Below are positions 15,364 through 24,430 of a stretch of 64,000 bases of DNA, in pieces. Each line of letters opens with the position of its first letter. Position 1 is the first letter of the stretch. The position numbers and the translations under genes are program-made. Source of the stretch: Microbacterium aoyamense (GTDB lineage Bacteria; Actinomycetota; Actinomycetes; Actinomycetales; Microbacteriaceae); assembly GCF_023155855.1 (NCBI RefSeq), contig NZ_JAKNUT010000001.1:372001-436000 (forward strand). Reading direction: 5' to 3'. A model generated the notes under the pieces. That model was not told the origin of the DNA and did not search any database. It worked only from the letters and a program-made list of their open reading frames with translations.

Positions 15364-16887
15364 TTATACGCTCCTTGCCAGCTCTGCACGGATTGCCTTC
15401 TTGTCCGGCTTCCCGAAGGGCGTGACCGGGATTTCCGGCACGATCCGAATCGATTTCGGCCGCTTATAGCTACTGAGCAGCGTCCGCGATCCGGCCAGAA
15501 GGTCAGCCTCGGAGAGGTCGAACCCGTGACGCAGGACGACGACTGCGCACACCGCCTCCCCCCAATCCGGATCGGGGACACCTACGGCTGCGACCTGAGC
15601 GACAGCGGGAATGGTCTGGACCGCCGACTCGACCTCTGACGAGTAGACGTTGTAACCCCCGGTGATGATCATGTCGCTGAGACGGTCCTTGATGAACAAG
15701 TACCCGTCGTCGTCGAGGCACCCGACGTCCCGCGTATGCACCCAACCATCGACGACGGTCGCAGCGGTCGCTTCCGGATTGCGCCAGTACTCGACCATTT
15801 GGTACGGAGCCCGCAGGCAGATCTCGCCCGTCGTGCCGTTCGGAACGGGATGCCCCTCTTCATCGCAGATCAGCACATCGACCATCGTCGAGGGGCGGCC
15901 GCAGCTCGAGAGGATCTCCGGATCGCGCTGGGCGAGTTGGTGATCGGACTTCGACAACGTCGTGCCCCAGTTGGGGACTTCGGACTGCCCGTAAAGCTGG
16001 ATCAGTACCGGCCCGAGAAGTTCCACCGCCTGCGCGAGTCTGGTGGGCGTGATGGGGGCAGAGCCGTAGATCAGGGTGCGCAGACTCGGGAGCCGTCGGC
16101 CCGAGGACTCCAGCTCGTCGAGCGCCCGGTAGAGCATGGTGGGAACGACCGAGCCCCACGTCAGTCCGTGCCGTTCGATCGTGTCAACGTAGCCTGCGGC
16201 GTCGAACTTATCGGTGAGATGGATGGTTGCCCCTCGCGTGAGACCAGCGAGCAGGAAGAGCCCGGCGGAGTGGCTCAGCGCCGACGCCAGGATCATCAGC
16301 TCACCGTCTCGCACCTCGCCCTCCATGACATGCGCGATGTAGTTCGAGGCGACCGAGCCGGCAGAGTGGAGGATGCCTTTTGGGCGCCCCGTGGTACCTC
16401 CTGTGAACAGCATGGTCGCGGGAGCCGCCGGGTCGACGACGCGGGTGGAGGCGATCTCAGCTTCCGGTGCTACCGGATCTTCGCCGCTCACGTCCAGTTC
16501 GCTTACGGTGACACCCGCGGCGACGGCCGCCTCGAGGATCTGGTGGGACTGGGCGTGGATACCCTTCTTCATCAGGAGGACGGAGCACTCCGCGGCGGCG
16601 ACGATGTAGTTGATGTCTTCAGCGGAGAGCATGGGGTTGAGCGGCACCTTAACCAGGCCGGAGCGCTGGACTGCGAGGTCCGCGACGACGTACTCCGCCG
16701 TATTTCCCAGGAGCAGGGCGACCCGATCCCCCGCAGCGGTCTGGCCGATCAGCTCGACGGCAAGTGACGCCGATCGCGAGTCAAGTCGGGTGTAGGTCCA
16801 CTCTTCGTCGGATGTGACGAGGGCAGTTCGCTTCGCGTTCACTCTCAGTGACTTGCGCAGCAGATCCCAGGGAACCATCGCGTTCAT
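15364..16887 (-). CDS. Acyl-CoA synthetase / AMP-dependent ligase
   Basis: 507 residues of the ANL (adenylate-forming) superfamily. FTGGTTGRPKG (161-171) is the P-loop. YGQSEVPNWGT corresponds to the A5 motif, DRLSDMIITGGYNVYSSEVE holds the hinge and the CoA tunnel, and PVTPFGKPDKKAI near the end has the catalytic Lys. AGGAGG lies 7 bases before the ATG (16885-16887), which overlaps the thiolase stop; the longer frame upstream is inside the thiolase gene. The enzyme activates a carboxylic acid with ATP and CoA. FadD-like medium or aromatic acids are possible. With the thiolase and OB-fold genes it would start beta-oxidation-like shortening of an acyl or phenylpropanoid chain. Confidence 0.88.
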   Translation of the reverse strand: MNAMVPWDLLRKSLRVNAKRTALVTSDEEWTYTRLDSRSASLAVELIGQTAAGDRVALLLGNTAEYVVADLAVQRSGLVKVPLNPMLSAEDINYIVAAAECSVLLMKKGIHAQSHQILEAAVAAGVTVSELDVSGEDPVAPEAEIASTRVVDPAAPATMLFTGGTTGRPKGILHSAGSVASNYIAHVMEGEVRDGELMILASALSHSAGLFLLAGLTRGATIHLTDKFDAAGYVDTIERHGLTWGSVVPTMLYRALDELESSGRRLPSLRTLIYGSAPITPTRLAQAVELLGPVLIQLYGQSEVPNWGTTLSKSDHQLAQRDPEILSSCGRPSTMVDVLICDEEGHPVPNGTTGEICLRAPYQMVEYWRNPEATAATVVDGWVHTRDVGCLDDDGYLFIKDRLSDMIITGGYNVYSSEVESAVQTIPAVAQVAAVGVPDPDWGEAVCAVVVLRHGFDLSEADLLAGSRTLLSSYKRPKSIRIVPEIPVTPFGKPDKKAIRAELARSV

Positions 16888-18026
16888 TGCTTTCCTCCTG
16901 CGAGCGTCATAACGACGCATCCGTTGCCCGTCAGCCCCGCCACATTTCCCCCCATGGTCTCGATGAGACCTATATCGGCTCGATCGAGTTGCCGGGCACC
17001 CGCCTGACCCTGGACTTGCCAAGCAATCTCCGCGATCTGCGCGAGCCCCGTCGCGCCCAGGGGGTGCCCGCGCGAGAGCAACCCGCCCGAGACGTTCACC
17101 GGCAACCGACCGCCGACTGCTGTCTCGCCCGCCTCGGTCGCTGGACCGGCTGTGCCTGGCTTGAAGAATCCCATCGCTTCGAGCGTGACGAGTTCGCCGA
17201 TTGTGAATGCGTCGTGAAGTTCGATCACGTCGATATCGCTGCGCGAGATGCTCGCCTGTGCGAGCGACTCGTTCGTGGTCCGCTCAATGAGCTCGTAATT
17301 CCAGACCTGATCCGGTCCGGTCGGCCAGGGGCGGGCGCTCGCGAGTGCGGAGCTCAGCACCTTCGCGCCTGCCGCCCCGACGTCTTCGGCCGTGACAACC
17401 ACAGCGCCCGCGCCGTCCGAGATGGGGCTGCACTGCAACAGCGTCAGAGGATCCGCGATCGGTCGGCTATCGAGGATCTCTGCCACGGTGAAGTCACCGC
17501 TGTACTGCGCGCGGTCGTTCTGGAGGGCGTTCAGGTGGTTCTTGACCGATACGGTCGCGAGCTGCTCCGCCGTCACACCGTAAAGGCTCATGTAGCGCCT
17601 GGCCGTCATGGCATACACGGCGGGGAGTATCAATCCGGCGGCGGCGTCTGCATCACGCGGATCGGTCGGAAGCGGCCCGCGGATCGTGTCGGTCATCTTC
17701 TCGTAGCCCACTGCGAGAACGCGTCGGTAGTCACCGCGGTGCACGGCCTGCACGGCGAGATGAACCGCAAGCGTCCCGCTCGCGCACGTGTTCTCGACGT
17801 TGAATACCGGCTGTCCCGCGAATCCTGCGGCTAGGAGTCCCCGCTGTGCGGTCCCCGCATGATTGAAGACGTTCCCTACGAAGATCGCGTCGATGTCGGC
17901 AGCGGCGCATTCCGCGGCGATGAGCGCTTCGGAGATGGCCTGCCACATCAGAGTTTGCGCATCGTACGACTGCTTGCCGAAGGCCGACGTCCCTACGCCT
18001 GCCAGCGTCGCCAGGGCCTCACTCAT
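16884..18026 (-). CDS. SCP2-type thiolase family protein
   Basis: 380 residues of the thiolase superfamily, SCP2/SCPx branch. VENTCASG places the reactive Cys at 81. HDAFTIGELV, and further on GHPLGATG with the conserved His, match the branch. The C-terminal segment TMGGNVAGLTGNGCVV provides the second Cys. The ATG at 18024-18026 lies in the last bases of the OB-fold gene (8-bp overlap); the longer frame is an extension into that gene. It probably cleaves a 3-ketoacyl-CoA. The family also includes retro-aldolases lacking the Cys, but here the Cys is present, which favours true thiolysis. Confidence 0.87.
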   Translation of the reverse strand: MSEALATLAGVGTSAFGKQSYDAQTLMWQAISEALIAAECAAADIDAIFVGNVFNHAGTAQRGLLAAGFAGQPVFNVENTCASGTLAVHLAVQAVHRGDYRRVLAVGYEKMTDTIRGPLPTDPRDADAAAGLILPAVYAMTARRYMSLYGVTAEQLATVSVKNHLNALQNDRAQYSGDFTVAEILDSRPIADPLTLLQCSPISDGAGAVVVTAEDVGAAGAKVLSSALASARPWPTGPDQVWNYELIERTTNESLAQASISRSDIDVIELHDAFTIGELVTLEAMGFFKPGTAGPATEAGETAVGGRLPVNVSGGLLSRGHPLGATGLAQIAEIAWQVQGQAGARQLDRADIGLIETMGGNVAGLTGNGCVVMTLAGGKQ

Positions 18027-18408
18027 GTGCACCCCTAGGCGCCACAGCGGCGCTCGCTCTTCCGTTTTTGTCGATGTAGAGCTCGACCCGCGCGTCCACA
18101 CGGAGATTCGGGGCTTCGGCTTCGCTCACGTCCACGACCAGTCGAGGACCGTTGTCGACGTCGACGTAGGCCAGCGTGTACGGGTCAGGACGTGACGGCG
18201 ACGGCACGAGGATCGTTGTGAACGACCACACGGTCCCGAGACCATCGAACATCGCGTCGACCATCCGCTCACCGCATAGCGGGCATGCGAAGGCGACGAC
18301 CGCGGACGAGTATCCGTCCGCTGGACAGGACCAGCCGACTACATCGACGCCGTCTGGACGTAACCGGTAGTCGACGGCGCCCGATCGGGTCGTCGGTGAA
18401 TCTTCCAT
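18019..18408 (-). CDS. DUF35 / OB-fold Zn-ribbon acyl-CoA-associated protein
   Basis: 129 residues. CPLCG is half of a rubredoxin-like Zn ribbon, preceded by a lone Cys in WSCPADG, so the usual second CxxC pair is incomplete. An OB-fold follows: GTVWSFTTILVPSPSRPDPYTLAYVDVDNGPRLVV. DUF35 proteins commonly form complexes with SCP2-type thiolases or hydratases, and here the gene directly precedes and overlaps the thiolase gene. GGAGGAA lies 5 bases before the ATG at 18406-18408, which decides the start against the longer frame. It is the first gene of the four-gene acyl-CoA operon and is divergent from an Lrp-type regulator. Confidence 0.85.
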   Translation of the reverse strand: MEDSPTTRSGAVDYRLRPDGVDVVGWSCPADGYSSAVVAFACPLCGERMVDAMFDGLGTVWSFTTILVPSPSRPDPYTLAYVDVDNGPRLVVDVSEAEAPNLRVDARVELYIDKNGRASAAVAPRGAHE

Positions 18409-18484
18409 GAGTTCCTCCGATGGCCAGTCTTCTCCACGGACTGATACTCTGCACACGAAAGACGAGAGAGTGCACTGGTTCGCA

Positions 18485-18501
18485 TTGGTTGCGTGCACCA
18501 A
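18485..18501. promoter_or_regulatory. Candidate Lrp-type operator dyad
   Basis: TTGGT and ACCAA separated by 7 bases lie in the 144-bp divergent region between the OB-fold gene and the Lrp/AsnC gene. The spacing suits a dimeric regulator, but the arms are only five bases long. Confidence 0.35.
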
Positions 18502-18552
18502 CCTTCCGGCAAGCGCATAATTCATTCGCATCACGCAAAAATGGGAGGTTCG

Positions 18553-18990
18553 ATGGATGAGATCGATCTAACGATTCTTGAGGAACTCCGGCGCAATGCG
18601 CGTCTTCCCGTCGGGGAGATCGCTCGGCGAGTGGGACTATCGAGCGCGCCGGTCAGCCGCCGGATCGCGAAGCTCGAGAGCGACGGTGTGATCACGGGAT
18701 ACACCGCACTGATCGATGAGTCGACCACCGGTGAAATGGAGGCCTTCACGGAGGTCCGCCTCACCGCCGGAACCGACACAAGCGAGGTCGAGTCCATCGC
18801 GAGGGACGTGCCCGAAGTGCAGCAGTTTTACACTATCGCCGGCGATACAGATGCCCTGGTCCGGTTTCGGGTACGCAACGTCGACCACCTGCAGCGAGTG
18901 GTCAACGCCATCCGGCGAACGGGGAAGGTCGAGGGGACCAAGACGCTGATCGTCATGCGGGCGTGGGATCGGAGTTCGGGCGACCGGTAG
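18553..18990 (+). CDS. Lrp/AsnC-family transcriptional regulator
   Basis: 145 residues: an N-terminal helix-turn-helix (LDLTI-like start, ILEELRRNARLPVGEIARRVGLSSAPVSRRIAKLESDGVITGYTA) and a RAM ligand domain (EAFTEVRLTAGTD..., VQQFYTIAGDTDALVRFRVRNVDHLQRVVNAI). GGGAGG ends 4-5 bases before ATG 18553; an ATG at 18541 is too close to that site to be used. It is divergent from the acyl-CoA operon and so is the likely regulator of 14962-18408, with an amino acid or aromatic acid as possible effector. Confidence 0.9.
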   Translation: MDEIDLTILEELRRNARLPVGEIARRVGLSSAPVSRRIAKLESDGVITGYTALIDESTTGEMEAFTEVRLTAGTDTSEVESIARDVPEVQQFYTIAGDTDALVRFRVRNVDHLQRVVNAIRRTGKVEGTKTLIVMRAWDRSSGDR

Positions 18991-19377
18991 TGCGAGGACC
19001 TGAAACCCACGGGCGCGTGAGTGGACCGCCGCAGTATTCCATGACTCAACAGCGTGATGCGGGTTGGACGAGAGCTCTCGCCGCGTACGGGCTGGCCGGG
19101 GGCCAGCATCCCGTGGTGAGAACAGAGGCGTTGGCGTGCCCCCGGGTATCAGGCGGGTCCGAACCTGCTTCCGACAGACCCGATGGTGTCGTCCGCGATT
19201 CCGCATGATTCGAATGACAGAGCGAAAGCCGCAACTGCTCACCCTCTACGGGAACATCATTCACAGTGCAGAAAGAGTGTTGTGCGGCCGCGATTCTGAT
19301 GTCCTCGGTTGCACGCCACAGTGATCACACTGGCTCAGGTGCGCTGCACTGCGGACCGGATCCGTTCACCCGAGCAG
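18991..19377. other. Gap of about 390 bp without a supported gene
   Basis: It lies between the end of the Lrp-type regulator and the end of the GH2 gene, which converge here. Frames on both strands are short and show no family signature. Base composition is lower in GC than the flanking genes in places (about 19200-19320). No clear terminator hairpin was seen. It may be decayed sequence. Confidence 0.4.
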
Positions 19378-21846
19378 TCAGGCTGCATGAGCGTCGCCTG
19401 TCACCGGCAGATCCACGTATTGCGGCTCGCATCCTTCTGCCGTCGCTGTTACCCGAACGCTCCCCTCCCGGCTGCCCGCTCGCACGACGGCAAGAACACG
19501 CCCGAAGTACGTCGAGTGCTCACTGGAGGTGAAGACCTCTTCGGTGATCGCCTCCCCGCTTCCGAGTCCGAGAAGTGTCGCCGGCCCGTCGACATCGATC
19601 TTGACGAGCCGATCGGCGAGCGGGCGCACCGTCCCTGCCGAATCGGTCACCTCAACGGTCACGAACGCGAGATCCTGTCCATCTGCCCGCAGGGTCGTCG
19701 TCTCGGCTGTCATGCGGAGCGAGAGTTCCTCGCTGGCGGTCCGAAGCGACGTGCTGCCCAGCTCGGCACCGTTCGAATCGAACGAGATCGCCACGAGCTC
19801 ACCGGGCTCGTATGGGACCCGAAACGTCGAGAGGTAGCCGACCGACGCGCCCGATCGCTCGCGGCCGAGGGTGACTCCGTTGAGCCGCAGCTCCACGTGG
19901 TCGGCGTCCGCGTAGACCTCAACGACGGCATTCCGCCCCTCGTAGCCCTCCCAGCTCCAGCTCTGCAGCGAGCTCGTCGATCGCCAGCTCGAGATCGTCT
20001 GCTTCTCGCCCGAGCGATTGACCGGCTGCACCGCGAGGTGCGGTCCCGCGCGAAGCCCCCATGCGATCTCGTTCAGGTACGACTGCGTCTGCCGATGACC
20101 GGTGATGTCGATGTTGGGGGTGCCTGCGGCGAGCGCCGGATACGGCTGGTAGAGCCGGGCGCGGTCGTTGTAGCGGATCGTGGCGAGCCCCCCCTCGCCG
20201 AGGTAGTCCCAGCCGGTCCATACGAAGTCGCCGATGACGTGAGGTTGGTCCGCAATGTCGCGCCAGATTGCGACGGTCTGCGTCGCGGGGTCTTCGGAAC
20301 CCACCATCACGCGCGACGGATGGAGACGGGCGTCTCCTCGGAAGCGTGAAGCCATGTAGTTGTACCCCGCGACGTCTACGGTCGCGAAGGCATCACGGGT
20401 CTTCATGTCGACAGCGCGCAGCTTCAGCAGTCGCGGCATGATCTTCGTCATTGCCCCCATCATCAGGTTGAGGAGCAAGATGAGATTCTTGTTCGCCTCC
20501 TGTCGCCCTGCTGCTCGAGCGGCCGCCGCCTTCGACTGCACCTTCTGCTCGTCTGCGGGCGCCACCAGATTAAGGAAGGCATTGATGCAGTTCGTGACGG
20601 GCCTCGAAGGGTCGAGTGTGCGTGCTCGTCCGGCGAGCGTCCGGCTCGTCTCGACCCCGGCCGGCGTAGCCGTCTCGCCGATTTCGTTTCCGATCGAGTA
20701 CATGATCACGGACGGATGATTGAAGTCCTTCTCGATCATTGCCTCGAGGTCGGCCTCCCACCACTGGGGGAATTCGAGCGACGAGTCGAAGTTGACCTTC
20801 GGTCGAGTCCAGGCGTCTGCGAGCTCGTCCATCACGAGCATCCCCATCTCGTCGCACGCGCGCAGGAGCGCCCTCGATGCCGGGTTGTGGGCGCTGCGGA
20901 TCGCATTGAAGCCGCTCTCCTTCAGGATCCGCACGCGGCGCCGCTCCGCGGCTTCGAGCGTGTGAGCCCCGATGACGCCGTTGTCGTGATGGATCGCTGC
21001 CCCCCGAAGCTTGACGGAAACACCGTTGATCCGCAGTCCATAAAGGGAGTCGACGTCGATGGTGCGAATGCCGAACCGATCTTGGCTCGCATCGACCTCG
21101 CCCTCCAGCGTCTCTATGCGGGCATCGATGTCGTAGAGAGCAGGTGTGTCCGGCGACCAGACAAGCGCGTTCTCGATTCGGACCATGTGGATGACCTCGC
21201 ACGACCCGGGAGTCGCGGTCAGCTCTGAGCTGGTCTGCGTCCTCCGGCCGTCAGGGCCGCTCAGCACGGCCCGAACCCGCGCGTGCAGCGCCCGATTCGC
21301 CGAGTTCTCGAGAGGAATGCGGATCTCGACCGTCGCGTCCGCGCCGTCGATCGACACTGTGCGGGCGCGCGGCCCTGCCGGGCCGATGCGCAGTTCAGGC
21401 CCGGTGAGAATGTGCACGGGACGATAGATACCGCTGCCGGTATACCAGCGGCTGTTCGGCTCGTCGGCGTTGTCCACGACGACCTCGATGAGGTTTTCGC
21501 CACCGATCACGAGCTCATGGGTCAACGGGACCCGGAACTCCGCGTACCCCGACGGCCGTCCGCCGATGGAGCGACCGTTGAGGAGCACCTGCGAACGCTG
21601 GTAGACCCCCTCGAACTCGAGCAGCACGCACCGATCGCGCCACTCCTCTGGTGCGGTGAAGCGCTTGGTGTAGCGATAGCGACCGCCGGGGAAGTAGCCC
21701 GTATTATGCGCGTTGGCGCAGTCCGGTTGGCGGATCTCGTACATCATCGCGTCATGCGGCAACGTGAGTGGTCCCGCGGGTCGAGTCCGACGACCGGGAG
21801 TGAGCGTTTCGACGAACCAGTCGTCGTGGAACGGTTGACGGAGCAT
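19378..21846 (-). CDS. Glycoside hydrolase family 2 (beta-galactosidase-like)
   Basis: 822 residues. N-terminal sugar-binding jelly roll (LLEFEGVYQRSQVLLNGRSIGG), immunoglobulin-like domain, TIM barrel, then a DUF4982-like domain and a late Ig-like domain (RADGQDLAFVTVEVTDSAG). In the barrel, YSIGNE carries the acid/base Glu388 and VGSED the likely nucleophile Glu518. The layout matches DUF4982-type GH2 enzymes, mostly beta-galactosidases, although related beta-glucuronidases exist. No signal peptide: cytosolic. The neighbouring MFS transporter, 9 bp upstream in the same operon, would bring in the substrate. Control is probably by the TetR protein at 23280-23984. Confidence 0.88.
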   Translation of the reverse strand: MLRQPFHDDWFVETLTPGRRTRPAGPLTLPHDAMMYEIRQPDCANAHNTGYFPGGRYRYTKRFTAPEEWRDRCVLLEFEGVYQRSQVLLNGRSIGGRPSGYAEFRVPLTHELVIGGENLIEVVVDNADEPNSRWYTGSGIYRPVHILTGPELRIGPAGPRARTVSIDGADATVEIRIPLENSANRALHARVRAVLSGPDGRRTQTSSELTATPGSCEVIHMVRIENALVWSPDTPALYDIDARIETLEGEVDASQDRFGIRTIDVDSLYGLRINGVSVKLRGAAIHHDNGVIGAHTLEAAERRRVRILKESGFNAIRSAHNPASRALLRACDEMGMLVMDELADAWTRPKVNFDSSLEFPQWWEADLEAMIEKDFNHPSVIMYSIGNEIGETATPAGVETSRTLAGRARTLDPSRPVTNCINAFLNLVAPADEQKVQSKAAAARAAGRQEANKNLILLLNLMMGAMTKIMPRLLKLRAVDMKTRDAFATVDVAGYNYMASRFRGDARLHPSRVMVGSEDPATQTVAIWRDIADQPHVIGDFVWTGWDYLGEGGLATIRYNDRARLYQPYPALAAGTPNIDITGHRQTQSYLNEIAWGLRAGPHLAVQPVNRSGEKQTISSWRSTSSLQSWSWEGYEGRNAVVEVYADADHVELRLNGVTLGRERSGASVGYLSTFRVPYEPGELVAISFDSNGAELGSTSLRTASEELSLRMTAETTTLRADGQDLAFVTVEVTDSAGTVRPLADRLVKIDVDGPATLLGLGSGEAITEEVFTSSEHSTYFGRVLAVVRAGSREGSVRVTATAEGCEPQYVDLPVTGDAHAA

Positions 21847-21855
21847 CCCGCTGCC

Positions 21856-23169
21856 TCAGCGCACCCGCTTGATGAACATCACCGCGATCGCACCGATCAC
21901 GCTGAAGACCATCATCACCACGAAGAGGGATGGATAGCCCACCGTGCTGATGAGCAGACCGCCGAGAGCGGGGGTGACGATCTGCGGTGCGCCGTTCGCG
22001 ACGCTGATCACGCCGATGTCCCGCCCGGCGTCCTCGATGTTCGGCAGGACGCGCGATATAAGCGCCTGATCGACCGCGAGGTACGCCCCGAACGCGAGGC
22101 CGGCGACGCTCATTCCGATCAGGATTCCGGTGAACGTCGGCAGGACGAGGGGGATCACCGCGGCCGGCACGAAAAGGAGCGAGGACGCCACGACGAAGAT
22201 CTTCAGCCGGCCCACTTTGTCGGCGAGGACGCCGCCCGCGATCGCTGCGACCATCGTGAACAGGATGCTGACGCCGCTTACCTGGACGATGGCAGCCGAT
22301 GCGGCACCGGTCGACCCATCGCCGACTGCGATGTAGTCGCGTAGGAGGAAGAGCATCATCCCCTGGACGATGAAGTAGCCGAAGAAGGTGAGGAATCGAC
22401 CAACGAAGGTGAGCCAGAAGTCGCGCTCCGTCCGCAGGCTCGGCAGCGGCGACTTCTCGCGAGGCGTGGCGCTATCGACGGCCTCGAGATCGGAGGAAGA
22501 GAGATCTTTCGTGAAGAACGCGAACACGGCGCCGACGAGTACCAACTGCGCAGCGATCAGACAGTAGGCGAGCATCGGTGACTCGGTCAAGCCGCCGATC
22601 GCCACGCCGATGAACGTGCCGAGAAGGCCGAGAGTGCCCGAGAGGCCCGACATCGTGCCACGCACGCGGACGGGCACTCTTTCTGGAAGCACCGCAGCCA
22701 TTGCCGTCTGATATCCGGTGAGTGGCCAGATCGCGACCGCCCAGACGATGCCCAGGACGAGCGCGTTTGGCGCGAGTCCGGTCGCGATGAGAGCGGCGGC
22801 GCCGACCACGGCCGAGCCCAGGATCCAGATGTTCCGCCGCCCGAGGAATCGGACGCGCGTGCGATCGGACGCGAACCCCAGGACGGGCCCGGCGATGAGC
22901 CCGAAGATGGCCGCGAAGCTGACGACGACACCCAGCGTCCCCGCGTCGTCAGGGCCGCCCGAGCCGAAGGCTGCGACTTGCCGCGCGAGAAGCACCTGGA
23001 GCGCAGAGCCCCAGACGATCGAGAGACTCAGAAGGCCGAGAGGGTAGAGGACCCACAGCCGCTTGGACATGGTCGCCGGCCCCTCGTTCGGGTCGAGCGC
23101 TCGCGGCGCATGGTCGGCCGCGCCCGCGGGAATCGGCGCACCCGCTATGGGTGCCAGTTCGTCAGTCAT
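21856..23169 (-). CDS. MFS transporter, probable glycoside importer
   Basis: 437 residues with about 12 hydrophobic segments and a polar loop in the middle (around 210-235). FASDRTRVRFLGRRNIWI after helix 2 is the MFS loop 2-3 motif, and GVLADKVGRLKIFV is its repeat in the second half. GGAGAAG lies just before the ATG. It is translated 9 bp before the GH2 gene, so it is most likely the importer of the galactoside or glucuronide cleaved by GH2. Close relatives exist for disaccharides and for drug efflux, so direction is inferred from context. Confidence 0.82.
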   Translation of the reverse strand: MTDELAPIAGAPIPAGAADHAPRALDPNEGPATMSKRLWVLYPLGLLSLSIVWGSALQVLLARQVAAFGSGGPDDAGTLGVVVSFAAIFGLIAGPVLGFASDRTRVRFLGRRNIWILGSAVVGAAALIATGLAPNALVLGIVWAVAIWPLTGYQTAMAAVLPERVPVRVRGTMSGLSGTLGLLGTFIGVAIGGLTESPMLAYCLIAAQLVLVGAVFAFFTKDLSSSDLEAVDSATPREKSPLPSLRTERDFWLTFVGRFLTFFGYFIVQGMMLFLLRDYIAVGDGSTGAASAAIVQVSGVSILFTMVAAIAGGVLADKVGRLKIFVVASSLLFVPAAVIPLVLPTFTGILIGMSVAGLAFGAYLAVDQALISRVLPNIEDAGRDIGVISVANGAPQIVTPALGGLLISTVGYPSLFVVMMVFSVIGAIAVMFIKRVR

Positions 23170-23205
23170 GTCTTCTCCATCGAAGTCGAGGCTCGGTGTG
23201 CTTAA

Positions 23206-23219
23206 TTCATGCGCTTGAA
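23206..23219. promoter_or_regulatory. Candidate TetR operator
   Basis: TTCATGCGCTTGAA is symmetrical at 12 of 14 positions and lies in the 110-bp divergent region between the MFS-GH2 operon and the TetR gene, 37 bp upstream of the MFS start. The surrounding bases are AT-rich, as expected for a promoter here. Confidence 0.45.
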
Positions 23220-23279
23220 AAATAGCACCAATTCCGGGGGAGCGAGCCGTAGACTTATCCGCGAACCGGAAGAAATCGA

Positions 23280-23984
23280 GTGACCGACCAGATCGACCAG
23301 CCGAAAAGACGGGGCCGACCCGCTCGCATCAGCCGCGAAAGGATCATCGACGTGGCGCGCTCGATGGAGCCCTCCACGCTCACGATGAGGGCCGTCGCCG
23401 CCGAGCTCGGCGTCGATCCCTCGGCGGTGAACTATCACGTCACGGATCGCAACACCCTCCTCGAGCTCGTCGCGGAGGACGTCGTTCTTTCGCAGATCGA
23501 CGGCGCCCGGCTTCCCGACGAAGCGGACTGGCGCGACGCTCTCCGCATCTTCGCCGCGAGGCTTCGAGGCGCGGTGATCCGCAGCGGGTCTCACAGCCCG
23601 TACTTCCGCTTTCCCGCCGGCGGGGCGCCCCACGCGCTCGGTATCGTCGAGGACCTCTCCGAGCGACTCGCCCGCGCCGGAATGGATGCCGACGACACGA
23701 TCCGAGCGGTCACGGCGGTCAACCAGATCACTTTTGCCGCCGCGCGCGAGGCGGTTCTCACTGCGGATGGTCGCCAGCATCCTCAGTTGGCAGAGATGAA
23801 GCGAGCGCTCGGTGAACTCGATGCCGATGGACTGCGCGGTGCGAGGGCAGTCATCGAGCGCTGGGAACCAGGATCCGACGTTCAGTTCGAGTACAACATC
23901 GAGCTACTCATCGCCGGGATCGAGCATCGACTCGCGGCGGCGAAACCCACGTCCAACACCGGGCCCGGGCGCACCGCCAGTTGA
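23280..23984 (+). CDS. TetR-family transcriptional regulator
   Basis: 234 residues. The N-terminal DNA-binding domain has RRGRPARISRERIIDVARSM, then TMRAVAAELGVDPSAVNYHVTDRNTLLELVAEDVV, the classic TetR HTH with the NYHV helix-3 variant. The rest is helical (ligand domain). The start is GTG at 23280; there is no better ATG in frame before the HTH. It is divergent from the MFS-GH2 operon and probably represses it through the dyad at 23206-23219, responding to an imported sugar. TetR proteins are less usual than LacI for such genes. Confidence 0.87.
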   Translation: MTDQIDQPKRRGRPARISRERIIDVARSMEPSTLTMRAVAAELGVDPSAVNYHVTDRNTLLELVAEDVVLSQIDGARLPDEADWRDALRIFAARLRGAVIRSGSHSPYFRFPAGGAPHALGIVEDLSERLARAGMDADDTIRAVTAVNQITFAAAREAVLTADGRQHPQLAEMKRALGELDADGLRGARAVIERWEPGSDVQFEYNIELLIAGIEHRLAAAKPTSNTGPGRTAS

Positions 23985-24020
23985 GCCGAACGGGTCAGTC
24001 CACTCCCCGATCACGGGACC

Positions 24021-24428
24021 TCAGGACGATGCTCTTCGGCACTCGGCCGCGGTGACGTGCTCCTTCCAGACAGTTGTCTCGGAGGGGTTGTCCGCATTCT
24101 CGATCATCGCGATGTGCTCCATGAACGCGTCTTCGGACGCGGAATGGAAGTGGTCCTCGCCCGGCGGGGTATAGATCGTCTGGCCGGCGCGGACTTCGAC
24201 GATCCGCCCGTCCCGTGTTCCGAATCGACCCACGCCGGAGGTCACCCGCAGGTACTGGCCCCGCGCATGGGAGTGCCAGGCGGTGCGAGCGCCCGGAGCG
24301 AACCGGACGAGCGCGACGACCATGCGTTGGCCCGACTCATGAGGTGAGGCGATCTGGTCGACCCAGACGTCGCCGGCGAACCTCTCGGAGGGACCTTTGG
24401 TGGTCGGCGCGCTCGGTTCGATGTTCAT
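24021..24428 (-). CDS. Cupin-domain protein
   Basis: 135 residues, a single cupin barrel. FAPGARTAWHSHARGQYLRVTSGVGRFGTRDG is motif 1 with two His, and the segment TIYTPPGEDHFHSASEDAFMEHIAM holds motif 2 and a further His. This is the carboxymuconolactone/quercetinase-like small cupin kind common next to aldo-keto reductases. The ATG at 24426-24428 starts two bases after the upstream stop; a longer frame exists only inside the neighbour gene. It is the last gene of the operon 24021-28946. Confidence 0.83.
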   Translation of the reverse strand: MNIEPSAPTTKGPSERFAGDVWVDQIASPHESGQRMVVALVRFAPGARTAWHSHARGQYLRVTSGVGRFGTRDGRIVEVRAGQTIYTPPGEDHFHSASEDAFMEHIAMIENADNPSETTVWKEHVTAAECRRASS

Positions 24429-24430
24429 CC

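Noticed and set aside
16884..18408. Steroid side-chain aldolase pair (Ltp2-ChsH2 type)
   Set aside because: The thiolase keeps the reactive Cys81 and no other steroid genes are near; an ordinary thiolase with a DUF35 partner fits better.
19309..22344. Long plus-strand frames opposite the GH2 and MFS genes
   Set aside because: Antisense shadows typical of high-GC DNA; composition rich in Arg, His and Glu without any domain.
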